Counted from the stretch's first letter, positions 42,428 through 51,174 are shown. The stretch: 64,000 nucleotides of DNA from Kitasatospora terrestris (GCF_039542905.1 NZ_BAABIS010000001.1:2542001-2606000); one strand, 5' to 3'. Numbers and translations are program-made. The notes: generated by a model not told the origin, from the sequence alone.

Positions 42428-43171
42428 TCAGACGCCCGACTCGCCGGTGCGGATCAGGATCCGGCCGCAGTTCTCGCAGCGCAGCACCTTGTCGCTGGGC
42501 TCGGCCTTGATGGCGTTGAACTCGGTGATTGAGAACTCGGTGCGGCAGCCCTCGCAGCGGCGCTGGTACAGGCGGGCCGCGCCGACGCCGCCCTGCTGCT
42601 CGCGCAGGCGCAGGTAGAGCTTCATCAGGTCGGCGGGGATGACGGCGGCGACGGCCTCGCGGTCGCGCTTGACCTTCTCGGCATCGGCGTCGAGCTCGGC
42701 GAGCTGGGCGTCGCGGCGGCCCTCGGCCTCCTTGAGGACGACGGTGGAGTGCTCCAGGCGGGCGGTCAGCTCGGTGACCCGGGTCTCGGCGGACTCCAGG
42801 CGCTCCATGACCTCCAAGACGACGTCCTCCAGGTCGGCCTGGCGCTTGGCGAGCGAGCCGATCTCGTGCTGCAGGTTCTCCAGGTCCTTGGGCGAGGTGA
42901 CCGCGCCGGAGTCCATCCGCTGCTGGTTGCGGGCGGCCCGGGTGCGGACCTGCTCGACGTCCTGCTCGGCCTTGGTCTGCTCGCGCTGGGTGTCGCCGAG
43001 CTGGGCCTGGGCGGCGATCACCAGGTCCTTGAGCGCGGTGTGGTCGGCGGCGGCCTTCTCGATCTCGGCGTGCTCGGGCAGGGTGCGGCGCCGGTGGGCC
43101 AGCTGGTCCAGGCGGGAGTCGATGGCCTGCAGGTCGAGCAGGCGGATCTGGTCGGCGGGCGCGGCGTTCAA
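42428..43171 (-). CDS. coiled-coil zinc-ribbon protein (C4-type, CdsZ-like family)
   Basis: This 247-residue protein is a long charged coiled coil (about 5-180: RLDQLAHRRRTLPEHAEIEK, LENLQHEIGSLAKRQADLED) ending in a C4 zinc ribbon CEGCRTEF...LRCENCGRILI. It belongs to the DUF164 family, found between Nif3-like and RNase H genes in actinobacteria. A role in nucleic-acid metabolism or protein assembly is proposed for relatives but unproven. Its start is TTG at 43171 with AGGAG 8 bp upstream, chosen because the coil begins directly there (MNAAPADQIRLLDLQAID). Confidence 0.9.
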   Translation of the reverse strand: MNAAPADQIRLLDLQAIDSRLDQLAHRRRTLPEHAEIEKAAADHTALKDLVIAAQAQLGDTQREQTKAEQDVEQVRTRAARNQQRMDSGAVTSPKDLENLQHEIGSLAKRQADLEDVVLEVMERLESAETRVTELTARLEHSTVVLKEAEGRRDAQLAELDADAEKVKRDREAVAAVIPADLMKLYLRLREQQGGVGAARLYQRRCEGCRTEFSITEFNAIKAEPSDKVLRCENCGRILIRTGESGV

Positions 43172-43234
43172 GCGGAAGGCTCCTGTGTGAATCGGAAGGG
43201 CGGCGAAGGGTTCGGGGGGACGCGCGGCGGCGCG

Positions 43235-44101
43235 TCAGGGCGCGGACGGCACCGGCTCGCTCGACGGCAGGGCGTACGGCATAGGGGCGTGCGCCGTCCA
43301 CGGGTCGGTGACCCGGGTGGAGACCCGGGTCTCCAGCTGCCAGCCGCGCTCGACCGCAACGCCGGTCAGGGCGCGCTCGGCCAGGGTCAGCCAGGGCCAC
43401 TCGGTGGCCCAGTGGGCAGCGTCGACCAGGGCGACCGGGGCGGCCTCGGTCGCCTCGGAGGCGGGGTGGTGGCGCAGGTCGGCGGTCACGTAGGCGTCGA
43501 CGCCGGCGGCGCGGACCTCGGCGAGGAAGCCGTCACCCGAGCCACCGCAGACCGCGGCCCGGCTGATCAGGCGGTCCGGGTCGCCGGCCACCCGGACTCC
43601 GGTGGCGGTGGCGGGCAGCCCGGCGGCGACCCGGTCGGCGAACGCGGCCAGCGTCAGCGGGGGCTCCAGGACACCGATCCGGCCGGAGCCGCGGCGCCCG
43701 GTCGGGTCGGTCGGGTCGGCCACGATCGGACCGGTGACCCGCAGGCCGACCGCCTCGGCGAGGGCGTCGGAGACGCCCGGATCGGCGTGGTCGGCGTTGG
43801 TGTGCGCGACGTGCAGGGCGATCCCGGAACGGATCAGCGAGTGCACCACCCGGCCCTTGAAGCCGGTCGCGGCGACGGTGGTGGTGCCGCGCAGGTACAG
43901 CGGGTGGTGGGTGACCACGAGGTCGGCGCCCCACTCGGCGGCTTCGTCGACCACCGTCTGCACCGGGTCGACGGCGAACAGCACCCTGGCGACCTCGGCG
44001 TCCGGGTCTCCGCAGACCAGGCCGACGGCGTCCCAGGACTCCGCCCACTGCGGCGGGTAGATCTCTTCGAGCGCGGCGATGACGTCGGACAGTTTCGGCA
44101 C
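43235..44101 (-). CDS. Nif3-like dinuclear metal centre hexameric protein
   Basis: This 288-residue member of the widely conserved NIF3/YbgI family has metal ligands in ADLVVTHHPLYLRG (His-His), HVAHTNADHA and, near the C-terminus, VTADLRHHPASEA and DAAHWATEWPWL. The opening LSDVIAALEEIYPPQWAESW, DAVGLVCGDP is the family start. It is a toroidal hexamer with an enzymatic role still unsettled (possibly GTP cyclohydrolase-like or in metal handling). GTG at 44101 is the start. Only 63 bp separate it from the downstream zinc-ribbon gene, so the three genes down to 41269 are probably one operon. Confidence 0.92.
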   Translation of the reverse strand: MPKLSDVIAALEEIYPPQWAESWDAVGLVCGDPDAEVARVLFAVDPVQTVVDEAAEWGADLVVTHHPLYLRGTTTVAATGFKGRVVHSLIRSGIALHVAHTNADHADPGVSDALAEAVGLRVTGPIVADPTDPTGRRGSGRIGVLEPPLTLAAFADRVAAGLPATATGVRVAGDPDRLISRAAVCGGSGDGFLAEVRAAGVDAYVTADLRHHPASEATEAAPVALVDAAHWATEWPWLTLAERALTGVAVERGWQLETRVSTRVTDPWTAHAPMPYALPSSEPVPSAP

Positions 44102-44561
44102 CTGTCGAGACTACCGCGTGGTGTGCCCGGGCCCGTCCCGGGCGGCCCGCGCCCCCGCCACCGGGATCCGCACACCTGCACGTCAACCGGCGCGCGGGGC
44201 CGCGGAACGGCGTCCGGGGACCGCTCGGGGGCGCCCGGACCGGACGTCGCCCCCGAAAGCCCCGGCCACACGCGGGAGGTCGTTCGCATTCGAAAACGAA
44301 TCGAGATCACCCTTACGGGTGAAGTGACCGGGCGGGTGTTGAGCCGCCTCGGATCACGAAAGTAACTTCAGTCCTGCGAACGAGAGTTGCCCGGCCAGGG
44401 GGGTCGGATAAAAGGAGCTGCGGCCGGTAATCCGGCTGCGGCTCCCGCGATGGGGAAATGGTCCGTTCGGCCCGGGGAACCCCGGGCCGAAGGACTGGGG
44501 GGCGGCTCTCGTGACTTCCACAGACCGGTAGGCGCAGGCACGCGGGAAGGGGTGTGAGCAG
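44102..44561. promoter_or_regulatory. 460-bp divergent promoter/leader region with several hairpins
   Basis: AT-richer than its surroundings. Palindromes on the plus strand are ATTCG-AAAA-CGAAT (44288-44301) and TCACCC-TTAC-GGGTGA (44307-44322). An imperfect 14-bp hairpin spans 44414-44445, and a very strong one (GTCC-g-TTCGGCCCGGGG / CCCCGGGCCGAA-GGAC, loop AA) spans 44461-44495. The last two lie within the presumed leader of the 44562 gene. They may attenuate it or terminate an upstream transcript. No lanthipeptide-precursor-like small gene is evident. Confidence 0.5.
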
Positions 44562-46433
44562 ATGGGGGCGGGCACACCGCTGCGTCCGGCCCGGGGGTCG
44601 GTGCCGGTCGGCGACGGGCCGGGAGCGGACGGCACGTTGGTGGAGGTGGCACGGGCGGCCGTGGCCGGCAGCAGGGCCCGGGGAGGCGACGGTGGCTGGG
44701 GGGTCGCGGTCGAGGGCTTCTGGTGCACGGCCCGGCCGCACGGCTGTGAGGTCCCCGCCCAAGGGTGGAGACTGCACGTCGGCGCAGCCCCCGAAGTGGC
44801 GGTGGAGGTCCTCGCGGCGGTTTCCGCGGCGATTGCCGACGATCCCTGCCCGTTCACGTTCGCCGCCGATCGGGAAAAGCTCCGCGAGATCGATTCCCGG
44901 AACGGCGACCACGGCTCGGCCGGGAAATTCATCACCGTTTATCCGATGGACGACCGGCAATTCCGCCGGCTCGCCGAGGAGCTCGACCGGGCCACCCTCG
45001 GCATGCCGGGCCCGGTGGTGCTGCCCGGCCGGCCCCACCGTCCGGGCAGCCTGGTGCACTACCGGCGTCCGCCTGGTGCGGTCGACCCCGTCGAGGGGAG
45101 GGGGTCGACCGCACCCGCGCCGCCGGGCGGCCTGGGCACCGGCGGACCGGCCGGGATGCTGATCGGCGGGCGGTACGCGCTGACCGCGGCCGTCCGGCAC
45201 GGCGCCGAGGGCGGGGTCTTCCTGGGGCGGGACACCGACACCGGCTCCGAGGTGGTGGTCAGACAGGCCCGCACGCACATCGAAGTGGACCGCTCCGGCA
45301 CCGACGCCCGGTCCGCCCTGCGCCGGGAGGCGGCGCTGCTGGAGCGGGTCGACGGCCAAGGGCTGACGCCCCGTCCGCTCGGCGTGATCGAGCAGCACGG
45401 CTCGCTCTTCCTGGTCCAGGAGCGGATCGTCGGCCAACCGCTCGGCCGCTGGGTCACCGCCCGGCTGCACCGGGACGGCACGCCGGGCGTCGACTGGGCC
45501 GAGGCCGGGCCGACGGCGGCCGCCCTGGTGACGCTGGTCGAGCGGTGCCACCGGCACGGGCTGGTCCTCCGAGGCCTCTCCCCCGGCACCGTGACGGTCC
45601 GCCCCGACGGGGAACTGCGCCTGGCCGACCTGGAGTCGGCGGTCGAGGTGGGCACCGTGGCCGGATCGGCCGGCAGCCCCGGGTACCGGGCGCCGGAACA
45701 CAGCGGGCCGCACCGGCTCGGCCGGGCCGCCTTCACCACCGACCTCTACGCGCTCGGCGGGCTGCTCTTCCTGCTCGCTACCGGCCATGACCCGCTGCTC
45801 CCCGAGGACCTGCCGCGGGCCCGCCCGGTGGCCGAGCGGCTCGGTCGCTGGCTGGCCCTGGCCGCCCGCGACGGGGTGACCGCCCGCCGGCTCGCCCCGG
45901 TCGTCCTCGGGCTGCGCGCCGAGGCACCCGAGCAGCGCTGGAGCCTCGACCGGGCCCGAGCCGCCCTCACCGGCACCGCAGAAGCCGTCACCGAAGCCGT
46001 CACCGAAGCCGTCACCGACGCGACCGCCCCGGCCGACGAGACCGGGCCGGCGGGCCCGCCGGACTTCCCGACGGGCCTGCGGCACGGCGGTCCGCGGATC
46101 TGGGCCGCCCCGCAGGCACTCACCGCGAGACCGGGCGACGCCCGTTGCGTCGCCTCCCCCGCGGCGGTGCGGCGACCTGGCCGGCCGACGACGGACGCGC
46201 TCGGGGTGACCGGGGGCGAGGCGACCGCAGGCGATCCGGACGTGCCGCGGGCCGGGCCGCGGGCGCTCGCAGCGGTCGGCACCGGCCGGGCCGCTGCTCG
46301 GGGCGCCGCCTCCGTGGCCCGGCAGCTGCCGGGCGGCCCGAACGCGAGCGCGCGCGCAGGGCTAACGGTGGCGAGCGGTGCGGACGTGCCACACCGGGTG
46401 GACGTCGGGCAGCAGGTGGAGGTGGCGCGATGA
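44562..46433 (+). CDS. LanKC-like protein: lyase-type N-terminus and degenerate kinase domain, no LanC cyclase
   Basis: The 623-residue product resembles the front two-thirds of class III lanthipeptide synthetases. Residues about 45-170 match the LanKC lyase region (EVPAQGWRLHVGAAPEVAVE, CPFTFAADREKLREIDSRNG, GSAGKFITVYPMDDRQF). Residues about 200-480 form a kinase fold. Here the beta-3 lysine is replaced by Arg234 (VVVRQARTH), the catalytic-loop Asp by Gly338 (LRGLSPGTV) and its Asn by Thr343; Asp356 of the DFG-like DLE is kept. This looks like a pseudokinase. The final 130 residues are Ala/Gly/Pro-rich with no cyclase motifs. The following S9 peptidase overlaps by 4 bp, so the two form a unit. 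Its substrate is unknown. Confidence 0.72.
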   Translation: MGAGTPLRPARGSVPVGDGPGADGTLVEVARAAVAGSRARGGDGGWGVAVEGFWCTARPHGCEVPAQGWRLHVGAAPEVAVEVLAAVSAAIADDPCPFTFAADREKLREIDSRNGDHGSAGKFITVYPMDDRQFRRLAEELDRATLGMPGPVVLPGRPHRPGSLVHYRRPPGAVDPVEGRGSTAPAPPGGLGTGGPAGMLIGGRYALTAAVRHGAEGGVFLGRDTDTGSEVVVRQARTHIEVDRSGTDARSALRREAALLERVDGQGLTPRPLGVIEQHGSLFLVQERIVGQPLGRWVTARLHRDGTPGVDWAEAGPTAAALVTLVERCHRHGLVLRGLSPGTVTVRPDGELRLADLESAVEVGTVAGSAGSPGYRAPEHSGPHRLGRAAFTTDLYALGGLLFLLATGHDPLLPEDLPRARPVAERLGRWLALAARDGVTARRLAPVVLGLRAEAPEQRWSLDRARAALTGTAEAVTEAVTEAVTDATAPADETGPAGPPDFPTGLRHGGPRIWAAPQALTARPGDARCVASPAAVRRPGRPTTDALGVTGGEATAGDPDVPRAGPRALAAVGTGRAAARGAASVARQLPGGPNASARAGLTVASGADVPHRVDVGQQVEVAR

Positions 46434-48430
46434 GTACGGTCACGCGGTCCGGGACGCAGGCGATGCGGCGGCTGAGCTTCACCTTCGCGGCGGACGGCTC
46501 GCACGCGGCCTGCCTGGCGGCCGGCGCGGACGGCGGCTGGTACGTGGAGAGCTGGCGGCTGGCCGAGGGCGGTCCGGCGGCGCCGACCGGTCTGCGCCCG
46601 GCGGCGGGCCGCGCGGCGGAGAGCCTGCGTTCGCAGCTGGTCGCGCTGACCGACGGCCGGGTGCTGGTCTGCCGGCACGACGGCGACCGGCACGCGCTGG
46701 TCCTGCTGGGTCCGGGCGCCGACGGCGGTCCGGTGGAGGAGCTGGCGCTGGCGACGCTCCGGCTGCCGGGTCTGCGCCTGCTGCCGATCCCCCGGGCGGA
46801 CGGGAGCGGCCCGGGCGGGCCGGTGGCGGTGGCGCTCGGGACGGACGGCCGGCCGGTGACCACGGTGTGGCTGGTGACGGCGGAGCCGTCCGAGCCGGTC
46901 CGGGTGGCGGAGCTGCCCGGGCTGTACGGCGGCGGGGTGTGGCTGGACCGGTCGGGTCGGCTGCTGGCGCTGGACCGGGTGGCCGACGGCGTGGTGAAGA
47001 CGGTCGTGCTGGACCTCGAACGAGGTTCGGTGACCCCGCTGTTGGAGATCGGCGAGCGGAGCAACGACCGGCTGGTGCTGTTCGACCCGGAGACCCGGTT
47101 CGGCATGGTGCGCAGTGACGCGCCCGGCGCGGACCGGCTCGGCTGGGGCCTGCTGGGCGGCAGCGAGCCGGTGCGCTTCCCGGAGTGCCTGCACATCGCG
47201 GGGATGTTCCTGCGGCCGATCGCGCTGGCACCCGGCGACGGCACGGCGGAACCGCGGGTCGCGGTGCAGCTCGACCACGGCGCGGGTTCGGCCCTGGCGC
47301 TGTGGCAGCCGAGCGGGGGGCGGCTGGATCCGCTGCCCGTCCCGGCGGGGCGGCTGGGTGCGATCGGCCACTGGTCGGCGGCGGGCCTGCGGATGCCGTA
47401 CTCCGCGCCGGACCGTCCGGCCGCGCTGGCGACGCTGGACGTGGAGGCGCTGCTGGGCCAGGGGCCCGCGAGCGTGCCGAGCGCGGTGCCGCTGCCGTTG
47501 CAGCTGGCCCCGCTGGGCGGGGGCCCGGTGGGAGGTCCGGGCCACGGGCCGGCGCCCGCGTGGGCGTCGCCGGCCCGGGCGGTGCGCGGCGTGCCGTCCG
47601 GTTGGCGGCTGGACGGCAGTGCGGTGCCCGGCGACGGCGGCAGCTGGCATCCGGCGCAGAGCCTGGAGCTGGCGGGCCCGGCCGGTCCGATCGAGTCGGT
47701 GGTGTACGGCGGGGACGCCTGGCTGTCGGCCCCGCACCTGGTGGTGGCGCTGCACGGCGGCCCGGCGGACGCCTGGCGGCTGGAGTTCGATCCGGCGCTG
47801 CAGCGGATGGCGGCCGAGGGGCTGTCGGTGCTGGCGCCGAACCAACGCGGATCGACCGGCTACGGGCCGGAGCACACGATGGCGATCCGCGGCGCGTGGG
47901 GCGGCCCCGACCTGGACGACGTACTGGCCCTGGTGGAGGGTGTGGCCGGCCAGCGGGCGGCGCTCGGCCTGGAGCCGCCGGCCCTGTTCGGGGTGAGCTA
48001 CGGCGCGTTCCTGGCCCTGCTGGTGGCGGCGCACGCCCCGCTGGAGCACGTGGCGCGCTGCGCGGTGGTGGCACCGTTCCTGTCGGGGGCCCGGCTGGCG
48101 GCCGAGGCGTCCGCGCCGGTCCGGGCGCTGACCGGACGGCTCGGCGGCGACCAGCCGATCGAGGACACCCGGGGCCCGCGGGACGTGCTGCAGCTGGCGC
48201 ACCGCCTGCGGGTGCCGCTGCTGGTGGTGCACGGCGACCGGGACGAGGTGGTGCCGGTGAGCCAGTCGCGGTCGCTGCGGCACGAGTTGCTCCGGCTGGG
48301 CCGGGTGGAGGGTGAGCACTTCCGCTACGTGGAGGCGTCCGGGGCCGGGCACGAGGTGCTGGCCGAGGAGGGCGCGGCGGTGCTGCACGAGCTGCTGGCG
48401 GGCTTCCTCCGCACCGGCCGAACCGGCTGA
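46430..48430 (+). CDS. prolyl oligopeptidase-type S9 peptidase
   Basis: This 666-residue protein has a beta-propeller-like N-terminal two-thirds. Its C-terminal alpha/beta hydrolase domain reads VVALHGGPADAWRLEFDPAL, LAPNQRGSTGYGPEHTMAIR, nucleophile FGVSYGAFLALLVA (GxSxG), the acid in VVHGDRDEVVPVSQS and the His in ASGAGHEVLAEEG. S9 proteases cleave short peptides, usually after Pro. In class III lanthipeptide clusters a related enzyme (FlaP) trims leader peptides, which fits its coupling to the LanKC-like gene. An ATGA overlap sets the start (MSTVTRSG). A degenerate 21-bp tandem repeat follows the stop (48409-48472). Confidence 0.88.
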   Translation: MSTVTRSGTQAMRRLSFTFAADGSHAACLAAGADGGWYVESWRLAEGGPAAPTGLRPAAGRAAESLRSQLVALTDGRVLVCRHDGDRHALVLLGPGADGGPVEELALATLRLPGLRLLPIPRADGSGPGGPVAVALGTDGRPVTTVWLVTAEPSEPVRVAELPGLYGGGVWLDRSGRLLALDRVADGVVKTVVLDLERGSVTPLLEIGERSNDRLVLFDPETRFGMVRSDAPGADRLGWGLLGGSEPVRFPECLHIAGMFLRPIALAPGDGTAEPRVAVQLDHGAGSALALWQPSGGRLDPLPVPAGRLGAIGHWSAAGLRMPYSAPDRPAALATLDVEALLGQGPASVPSAVPLPLQLAPLGGGPVGGPGHGPAPAWASPARAVRGVPSGWRLDGSAVPGDGGSWHPAQSLELAGPAGPIESVVYGGDAWLSAPHLVVALHGGPADAWRLEFDPALQRMAAEGLSVLAPNQRGSTGYGPEHTMAIRGAWGGPDLDDVLALVEGVAGQRAALGLEPPALFGVSYGAFLALLVAAHAPLEHVARCAVVAPFLSGARLAAEASAPVRALTGRLGGDQPIEDTRGPRDVLQLAHRLRVPLLVVHGDRDEVVPVSQSRSLRHELLRLGRVEGEHFRYVEASGAGHEVLAEEGAAVLHELLAGFLRTGRTG

Positions 48431-48472
48431 CCGACCGGCCGAACCGGCTGACCGACCGGCCGAACGGGCTGA
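48409..48472. repeat. 21-bp tandem repeat at the 3' end of the S9 peptidase gene
   Basis: Two nearly identical units of CCGACCGGCCGAACCGGCTGA (48431-48451, 48452-48472) follow a related third overlapping the last codons and stop of the peptidase gene. Confidence 0.8.
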
Positions 48473-48580
48473 CCCGACCGACCCGGCCCATCGAGCCGCC
48501 GCGCCACCGACCGGGAGGAGGTGGCGCGGCCCCGGCGCGTGCGTCCGGCCGGTCCCGGGGCTGTCCGGGCCCGGTCCGGC

Positions 48581-49660
48581 TCAGTCCAGGGTCAGCACGG
48601 TGCGCAGCGCCTCGCCGCTGCGCATCTGGCCGATCGCCTCGTTGACGCCCTCCAGCGGGAGGCGGTGGGTGATCATCCCGGCGAGGTCGAGCCGCCCGGC
48701 CCGCCACAGGTCGACGGCGCGGGCGACGGTGCGCTGGACGTCGCCGCCGCCGTAGAAGGAGGGCAGCACCCGCTTCTCGTTGAAGAAGAGCTCGGCCATG
48801 CTGAACTCGACCTTGTCGTCCTTGGGTCCGGCGCCGATCACCACCACCGCGCCGCCGCGCCGGGCGGCGTCGTACGCGGCGCGGACGGTGGCGGACCGGC
48901 CGACCGCCTCGAAGACGTAGTCGAAGCCGCCGCCGGCGACACCGCGGGCGGTCGCCTTGAGCTCCTCGGGCGCGACCGCGTCGGTGGCGCCGAAGGCGAG
49001 GGCCCGCTCGCGGCGGGAGGCGACCGGGTCGACCACGGTGATCCGGGCGGCGCCGCAGATCCGGGCGCCCTGGACGGCGGCGATGCCGACACCGCCGGCG
49101 CCGATCACGGCGACCGAGGATCCGGGCTCCACCCGTCCGGTGTTGACCGCGGCACCGAGGCCGGTGGTGACGCCGCAGCCGATCAGCGCGGCCAGGTCGT
49201 ACGGCATGTCGGCGGGCACCTTGAGCACGCTGTCCGCGGCGACCACGACCTCCTCGGCGAAGGTGCCGGTGCTGTAGAAGCCGAACGCGTCGGTGCTGCC
49301 GCCGAAGCGGAAGTTCGGGGTGGACAGCCGGCGCAGGCCGGCCACGCAGAGGTGGCCCTGGCCGGTGCGGCAGTGCGCGCAGTCGCCGCACGGCGGCATC
49401 CAGCAGAGCACCACCCGGTCGCCCTCGGCGACGCCGGTGACGCCCTCGCCGACCGCGACCACGTCGCCGGCGCCCTCGTGGCCGGGGACGAACGGGGCGG
49501 GCTGCGGCATGATCCCGGCCATGGCGGACAGGTCCGAGTGGCACAGGCTGGTCGCCCGCAGCCGGACCCGGACCTTTCCGGGGCCGAAGCCGACCGCCTC
49601 GACGTCGTCACGGACCTCCAGCTTGTCCTGGCCGGTCTCGTGCAGGATCGCTGCGCGCAT
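48581..49660 (-). CDS. zinc-dependent alcohol dehydrogenase (MDR family, class III-like)
   Basis: This 359-residue medium-chain dehydrogenase has the catalytic zinc site in ATSLCHSDLSAM and GHEGAGDVVAVGEGV, and the structural zinc Cys set CGDCAHCRTGQGHLC. It also has CGVTTGLGAAVNT and the cofactor motif VIGAGGVGIAAVQGARI. The pattern matches long-chain or aryl alcohol dehydrogenases of the Rv3086/AdhD kind. The ATG at 49660 (MRAAILHETG) is the family start. A KstR-type palindrome lies 46 bp upstream, so it is probably repressed by the KstR-like protein encoded at 59.9-60.6 kb, in line with lipid or steroid catabolism. Confidence 0.9.
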   Translation of the reverse strand: MRAAILHETGQDKLEVRDDVEAVGFGPGKVRVRLRATSLCHSDLSAMAGIMPQPAPFVPGHEGAGDVVAVGEGVTGVAEGDRVVLCWMPPCGDCAHCRTGQGHLCVAGLRRLSTPNFRFGGSTDAFGFYSTGTFAEEVVVAADSVLKVPADMPYDLAALIGCGVTTGLGAAVNTGRVEPGSSVAVIGAGGVGIAAVQGARICGAARITVVDPVASRRERALAFGATDAVAPEELKATARGVAGGGFDYVFEAVGRSATVRAAYDAARRGGAVVVIGAGPKDDKVEFSMAELFFNEKRVLPSFYGGGDVQRTVARAVDLWRAGRLDLAGMITHRLPLEGVNEAIGQMRSGEALRTVLTLD

Positions 49661-49705
49661 GGCTGCTCCCGTGGTCTGGTCGGATCCGGGCGAGGACCCC
49701 GGATC

Positions 49706-49719
49706 TAGAACGCGTTCTA
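49706..49719. promoter_or_regulatory. KstR-type operator upstream of the alcohol dehydrogenase
   Basis: TAGAACGCGTTCTA is a perfect 14-bp palindrome that fits the KstR consensus TnnAACnnGTTnnA. It lies 46 bp before the dehydrogenase start codon. The window also encodes a KstR-like repressor, which makes this site a strong candidate target. Confidence 0.7.
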
Positions 49720-49836
49720 CTGTCGGCTGACCCATGTATAGCGCATCCGGCACGCACGGAGAACCCGGCCCCGGAGCGGGGCCGGGGTCCGAAACCGCTT
49801 CCCCCGCGGCCCGGCGTCCTGGCATGATCCGCCCCC

Positions 49837-51174
49837 GTGATCCCCACCCCGGCCGCGCCGTCGCCCGCCGCCACGACCACCGCCTGCCCCGGGTGCGCCG
49901 CACCGATCGTCGACGACCCGCGCGCCCGCACCTGGTGCCCGGCCTGCGAGTGGAACCTCACCGATGCGGCCCCCGTCGTCGAACACCGCACCGCCCGGGC
50001 CCGCCGCCGGGCCGAGCGCGAGGAACGCCGCACCGCGGCCCGCGAACGCGCCGTGCGCGCCCGGGTGGAGCACGTCCACGGCCTCGTCGCCGCGGACGCC
50101 CCCGCCCACCGGGACCTCTCCGCGCTGGCCGCGTACGGGCTCGCCGGGCTGGTCCACCTGGTCTCGCTCGGCGTCCTCACCGGGTCGGTGCTGCTGCTCC
50201 TGACCGACGCCTGGCCGGCCCGGGTGCTCGGCTCGGTCGGTCTGCTGCTGGCCTTCCTGCTCCGCCCCCGGCTCGGCAGCTTCCGCACCGAACGGAAGGA
50301 CGCCGTCACCCGGCCCGAGGCACCCGCGCTGTACGGGCTGGCCGACCGGGTCGCGGCCGCGCTCGGCACCCGGCCGGTGGACGCGATCGTGGTGGACGGC
50401 TCGTTCAACGCCTCCTTCGGCAAGCACGGACCGCGCCGGCGCTCCGTCCTCCACCTCGGCCTGCCGCTCTGGTACGCGCTCACCCCGCAGCAGCGGGTCG
50501 CCCTGCTCGGCCACGAGTTCGGCCACGGCGTCAACGGGGACAACCGCCGCGGCCTGTGGCTGCACAGCGCCGGCAGCGCGCTGGTCGAGTGGTTCCGGCT
50601 CACCCGGCCCGCACCGCACGACCTCCACCGCGAGGGGATAGTGGCCGTCGCCATGTGGGTCAGCCGGCTCTTCCTCCGTGCGGCCAACCTCGCCGCGTAC
50701 GGGCTGCTGATAGCCCTGGAACGGCTCACCGTCCGCGCCGGGCAGGCCGCCGAGTACCGCGCCGACCGGCTCGCCGCCGACACCGCCGGCGCGGGCGCGG
50801 CGGCCGGCATGCTGGCGATGCTGCTGAACGGCCCGACCGTGGAGACCGTGATCCGCCGCCGCCGGGCCGTGCCCCGCCGGGGACGCAACCTGAGCAGCCG
50901 CCAGGCCCTCCCCGACCGGGACCTGTGGGCCGAGATCGCCGCCGACTGCGCCTCCGTCCCCGCGCAGGAGCGCGAGCGCCGGCTGCGGCTGTCCGCCCGC
51001 GAACTCGGCGCCGTCGACAGCACCCACCCGCCCACCCACCTGCGGATCCGGCTGTTGGAGCAGCAGCCGGAGGGCGAGCCCGCGGTGCGGGTCGAGCCGG
51101 CGGAACTGGACGCCGTCGAGGCCGAGCTGGCCCCGTACCGGGAGCGGATCGAACGCGAGCTGATGGCGGTGTGA
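49837..51174 (+). CDS. M48 family zinc metallopeptidase with N-terminal zinc ribbon
   Basis: This 445-residue membrane protein has a C4 zinc ribbon at the N-terminus (ACPGCAAPIV...WCPACEW), then a charged helix and two membrane helices (about 103-150). An M48 domain follows, with VVDGSFNASFGKHGPRRRSVL, the HExxH motif in LLGHEFGHGVNGDNRRGL, and EYRADRLAADTAGAGAAAGM, carrying the third zinc ligand. It is HtpX-like in layout, consistent with membrane protein quality control. The start is GTG at 49837. The stop is followed at once by the 16-bp palindrome GCAGGTCG/CGACCTGC (51175-51190). Confidence 0.88.
   Translation: MIPTPAAPSPAATTTACPGCAAPIVDDPRARTWCPACEWNLTDAAPVVEHRTARARRRAEREERRTAARERAVRARVEHVHGLVAADAPAHRDLSALAAYGLAGLVHLVSLGVLTGSVLLLLTDAWPARVLGSVGLLLAFLLRPRLGSFRTERKDAVTRPEAPALYGLADRVAAALGTRPVDAIVVDGSFNASFGKHGPRRRSVLHLGLPLWYALTPQQRVALLGHEFGHGVNGDNRRGLWLHSAGSALVEWFRLTRPAPHDLHREGIVAVAMWVSRLFLRAANLAAYGLLIALERLTVRAGQAAEYRADRLAADTAGAGAAAGMLAMLLNGPTVETVIRRRRAVPRRGRNLSSRQALPDRDLWAEIAADCASVPAQERERRLRLSARELGAVDSTHPPTHLRIRLLEQQPEGEPAVRVEPAELDAVEAELAPYRERIERELMAV

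Noticed and set aside
44263..44365. Short basic peptide frame (RIRKRIEITLTGEV...) upstream of the LanKC-like gene
   Set aside because: The only possible start after GGGAGG is ATT. It overlaps two small palindromes and is better explained as regulatory DNA.
44450..44557. 35-codon frame as a lanthipeptide precursor before the LanKC-like gene
   Set aside because: It has no Cys and no Ser-x-x-Ser-x-Cys-like core, and it is interrupted by a strong hairpin, so it is more likely leader sequence.
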